Source: JBEINZ01 sp040377825
Lineage (GTDB): Bacteria; Pseudomonadota; Alphaproteobacteria; Rhizobiales; Ancalomicrobiaceae
NCBI GenBank assembly: GCA_040377825.1
Contig: JBEINZ010000154.1
Location: 1 to 7,807, forward strand
Length of the DNA stretch: 7,807 nucleotides
Direction of reading: 5' to 3'
This document shows positions 6,102 through 7,807 of the stretch, one piece after another. The position numbers were made by a program, and so were the translations under genes. Below the pieces are notes generated by a model. That model was not told where the DNA came from, did no database searches, and saw nothing but the letters and a program-made list of their open reading frames with translations. Numbering within the stretch: the first letter of the stretch is position 1; the number at the start of each line of letters is the position of its first letter.

Positions 6102-6418
6102 CCTCCCGCGCGACGGCGGTCGCGGACAGGACGGAGGCGCCGGGCGCGCGGCATGCGTCCCCCACCACAGCGCGCGGCTCGCGCCGGCCCTTGCGGTTGC
6201 GCGGCGCGGCATTCCGAACGCAACAGCGGCGCTGTTCGACCGCGCAAAGCACTCGGGCGGGCGGCGCGGGCTGCAACTTAGATTCTAGATATCTCACACA
6301 CTAAATGATTGCACACCAGTAAGTTGACGGCTTCACAATTCCGCCGAGCGCTACTAAGGTCACACTGACGTTACGTTAGGAAAGCGGCTGGTTGTTGGTT
6401 TGGAGTAAGGGTGTCGGG
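6102..6418. other. Intergenic right flank of the IS: GC-rich palindromic block, then AT-rich leader of the next cluster
   Basis: Bases 6102-6270 are extremely GC-rich and contain hairpins CGCGAC-ggcg-GTCGCG (6109-6124) and AACAGC-ggc-GCTGTT (6222-6236). The frames through it look Arg/Ala/Pro-rich and not protein-like, so I read it as non-coding, possibly a repetitive extragenic element. From about 6272 the composition switches abruptly to AT-rich. TTGACG at 6324-6329 is a possible -35 for the downstream cluster, but the nearest -10-like TACTAA (6352-6357) is too far for a normal spacer. No RNA gene is recognised. Confidence 0.4.
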
Positions 6419-6664
6419 ATGCGGGCGGGGGCCATGGCAGTCTCGGGTGTGGTGGGCTCGGAGCGGGGATCGGGCGCTCGGGTGGAGGGCGCGGGCGGTG
6501 TGGCCGACTCTGAGCGGCACGGCGACGCCACGCATAAGCGCGGGCCGAGCTCGGAACGCGGCCCATCTTGGGAGTGGACGTTCGCCCTCGGTGCGGCGAT
6601 CGTGGGCTTCCTGGCGAGAGCCGGCGCATGGCGCCGGTTCGACGCCACGAAGCATGGAGAGTGA
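6419..6664 (+). CDS. Small protein with one hydrophobic segment, first gene of the Imm11 cluster
   Basis: I do not recognise this 81-residue protein. Support for coding comes from AAGGG (6407-6411) exactly 7 nt before ATG 6419, strong G/C preference at third codon positions, and a stop (6662-6664) only 1 nt before the next gene's ATG, a translational-coupling arrangement. Residues 1-50 are Gly/Ser/Arg-rich and probably disordered. Residues ~53-71 (WTFALGAAIVGFLARAGAW) could be a short membrane or amphipathic helix, and the end RRFDATKHGE is charged. It could be a small membrane partner of the locus or the tail of a decayed larger gene. The overlapping +1 frame that extends the next gene upstream lacks coding character. 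Confidence 0.52.
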   Translation: MRAGAMAVSGVVGSERGSGARVEGAGGVADSERHGDATHKRGPSSERGPSWEWTFALGAAIVGFLARAGAWRRFDATKHGE

Positions 6665-6665
6665 C

Positions 6666-7292
6666 ATGGTCTGGAACATCGGCTTCGACGACGGCAACCG
6701 CTACACGATGTTTCACCGCCCGATCGACGGCGACCTGCGGGCAATCGAGTATGTCGATACCTCGCCCGACAAGGAGGGGGGGGAAAACCTCCTGTTTGAG
6801 CCTGGTCAATTCCACGCCGGCCGCGCATTCAAACCGGACCATGTGCCAACCAAGATCGCCCGCACCGGGAAGAGATACGGCATGCCGGATGCAGTCATGG
6901 GCCTTGGCGCCATGGAGCTGTTTTTCGTCAACGAGACCTTCCGGCAAGTCGTCGAGCGGTTGGAGCCCGGGGTCCATCAGTTTTTCCCGTTCGATATGCT
7001 GTGGGAAGAGGATGGCAGTTTCGCCAAGAAGATGTACATCTTCAATATTTGCGCTCGTCTCGATACGGTCAGCCGAGCGGCTTCGACTTCGACTAAGCAC
7101 GTCGCATCATACTGGGAGCCGAAGCCCGGCAAGATCGTCTACAGCCTCAGTCGCATCGGCAACCATCATTTCTGGATCGATAAATTCGTTTTTCGCGGCC
7201 GTTTCATGTCGGACGCCATGCACGACGCGCTCGTCGAAGCCGGGGTGACCGGGCTTCGGTTCAATCCTATGGAATCGGTGGAGGCGCCCTGA
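6666..7292 (+). CDS. Imm11 (DUF1629, MXAN_0049-type) immunity protein
   Basis: The 208-residue protein matches my knowledge of the Imm11 family, immunity proteins of bacterial polymorphic toxin systems that neutralise a cognate toxin in the producer or its kin. Typical features are an N-terminal WNIGFDDGNRY strand, a central region with PTKIARTGKR, a late WEPKPGKIVYSLSR segment and the C-terminal signature FMSDAMHDALVEAGVTGLRF (180-199), close to the VS-x-x-h-x-x-Al-x-x-a-x-hTG-h-x-F ending of the family. No signal peptide is present, so it should act in the cytoplasm. ATG 6666 is preferred over ATG 6654 because GGAG (6656-6659) is 6 nt upstream. Its cognate toxin is not evident. A run of eight G (6776-6783) at codons 37-40 is a possible slippage site. 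Family assignment is from motif memory, not a search. Confidence 0.78.
   Translation: MVWNIGFDDGNRYTMFHRPIDGDLRAIEYVDTSPDKEGGENLLFEPGQFHAGRAFKPDHVPTKIARTGKRYGMPDAVMGLGAMELFFVNETFRQVVERLEPGVHQFFPFDMLWEEDGSFAKKMYIFNICARLDTVSRAASTSTKHVASYWEPKPGKIVYSLSRIGNHHFWIDKFVFRGRFMSDAMHDALVEAGVTGLRFNPMESVEAP
6776..6783 (+). repeat. Homopolymer G8 inside the Imm11 gene
   Basis: Eight consecutive G follow AAGGA within codons Glu37-Gly38-Gly39-Glu40. Loss or gain of one base would shift the frame early in the protein and abolish it. Long G-runs in coding DNA are slippage-prone in bacteria, and some act as phase-variation switches. Here this is only a sequence possibility. Confidence 0.9.
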
Positions 7293-7294
7293 CC

Positions 7295-7807
7295 ATGGCC
7301 GATCCCAAAATCCCGCATCTCGCAGATCTGCGCGAACTCAACCAGTTGGCGCCACGGATGCAGACCTCGAAAGGTTATCTTGGGGCCGACGGGCTTCAGA
7401 ACGCCCACCTGAGTGGGACGGATTATTGGAACCGGGTATACGGAGCAATTCTAAAGGTCATTGATCCCGGCGGGACGCTCCAACCGAACCTACCGTTCAA
7501 CGTGATCCACGCTCCGGAGCTCGGGGCTGGCGGCATGACTTTGGGTACTTGGACCCACCGCGGACAGCAATACGGCGCCTTCGACCGACTAGCTTTTGAT
7601 TCAACGCCGGGAAAAAACACACAGCAGTATTTGGACGGCCTGCTCCGCGTCACGGACGCGCTTTTGCTGAATCTTGAATCCGACCTATTTGCAACGGAAA
7701 ACCAATCGCCGGAAAAGCAATCCGCGATCAAGGCGGAGATCGAAAAGGTCCAAGCCGACGCGCGGCTCAAGTTCGTTGCCTTTCATGATTTCTTTTCGGT
7801 CCACGGC
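7295..7807 (+). CDS. Unrecognised protein, third gene of the Imm11 cluster (C-terminus beyond right edge)
   Basis: The frame starts at ATG 7295, 2 nt after the Imm11 stop, with GGAGG (7280-7284) 10 nt upstream. It stays open for 171 codons to the end of the window. Tight spacing and sensible codon use make it a real gene that is probably cotranscribed. I do not recognise the family. The visible part begins MADPKIPHLADLRELNQLA, has no signal peptide or membrane segment, and contains a Gly-rich turn (APELGAGGMTLGTW) followed by alpha-helical, charged sequence (QQYLDGLLRVTDALLLNLES, then EKQSAIKAEIEKVQADARLK). By position it could be a toxin, a second immunity protein or an accessory factor. No nuclease motif such as AHH or HNH is visible so far. 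Confidence 0.75.
   Translation, partial: MADPKIPHLADLRELNQLAPRMQTSKGYLGADGLQNAHLSGTDYWNRVYGAILKVIDPGGTLQPNLPFNVIHAPELGAGGMTLGTWTHRGQQYGAFDRLAFDSTPGKNTQQYLDGLLRVTDALLLNLESDLFATENQSPEKQSAIKAEIEKVQADARLKFVAFHDFFSVHG

Noticed and set aside
4966..6284. IS boundaries at the imperfect repeat TGTAACTTAAAT / TGCAACTTAGAT
   Set aside because: This was first considered because of the matching composition change. The donor and target guide matches place the right end at 6101 instead, with exact 9-nt and 7-nt agreements.
6411..6665. Extended 293-residue version of the Imm11 protein from GTG 6411
   Set aside because: The added 85 residues are Arg/Ser/Trp-rich, typical of an out-of-frame shadow. A different frame here has coding bias and its own ribosome site, and GGAG supports ATG 6666.
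1..7807. CRISPR array, tRNA or rRNA genes
   Set aside because: No regularly spaced repeats, cloverleaf sequence or conserved rRNA segments were seen on either strand.

Overview
The window is GC-rich, with strong G/C bias at third codon positions and Shine-Dalgarno sites of the AAGG/GGAG type. Its protein families (class IV branched-chain aminotransferase, ZntB/CorA transporter, type II haloacid dehalogenase, IS110-family element) fit an alphaproteobacterium, probably of the Hyphomicrobiales (Rhizobiales). That assignment is inference from gene content and style, not from a marker gene.

Left part (1-4300): the first 73 codons of a branched-chain amino acid aminotransferase run leftwards off the edge. 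A TTAA-rich divergent intergenic region separates it from a secreted subtilisin-like protease (signal peptide, I9 propeptide, S8 catalytic domain, proline-rich linker encoded by ten 15-bp repeats, C-terminal BACON/Ig-like domain). A GC-rich hairpin follows, then a haloacid dehalogenase that keeps every catalytic residue known for the family, and a ZntB/CorA-type inner-membrane metal transporter. These look like ordinary chromosomal genes that do not form one functional pathway.

Middle (4300-6420): a small, comparatively AT-rich secreted protein lies on the minus strand, convergent with the transporter. Beyond its promoter side sits a complete IS110-family insertion sequence. Its ends can be placed at 4964 and 6101, because the 180 nt before the transposase fold as a bridge RNA with two internal loops whose guide segments match the sequences they should recognise. 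The donor guide ACAGTCGCT (5093-5101) is identical to the right end (6093-6101). The right target guide GGAGGAG (5052-5058) is the exact complement of the core plus right flank (6100-6106). The left target guide (5025-5033) matches the left flank plus core in 7 of 9 positions. This is the strongest finding in the window: an element whose own RNA explains where it sits. The bridge RNA stem also overlaps the transposase start codon.

Right part (6419-7807): a tight three-gene cluster with gaps of 1 and 2 nt. It holds a small protein with one hydrophobic segment, an Imm11 (DUF1629, MXAN_0049-type) immunity protein containing a run of eight G, and an unrecognised protein that runs off the right edge. 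By the known role of Imm11 this is probably part of a polymorphic-toxin immunity locus, but no toxin is identifiable in the window.
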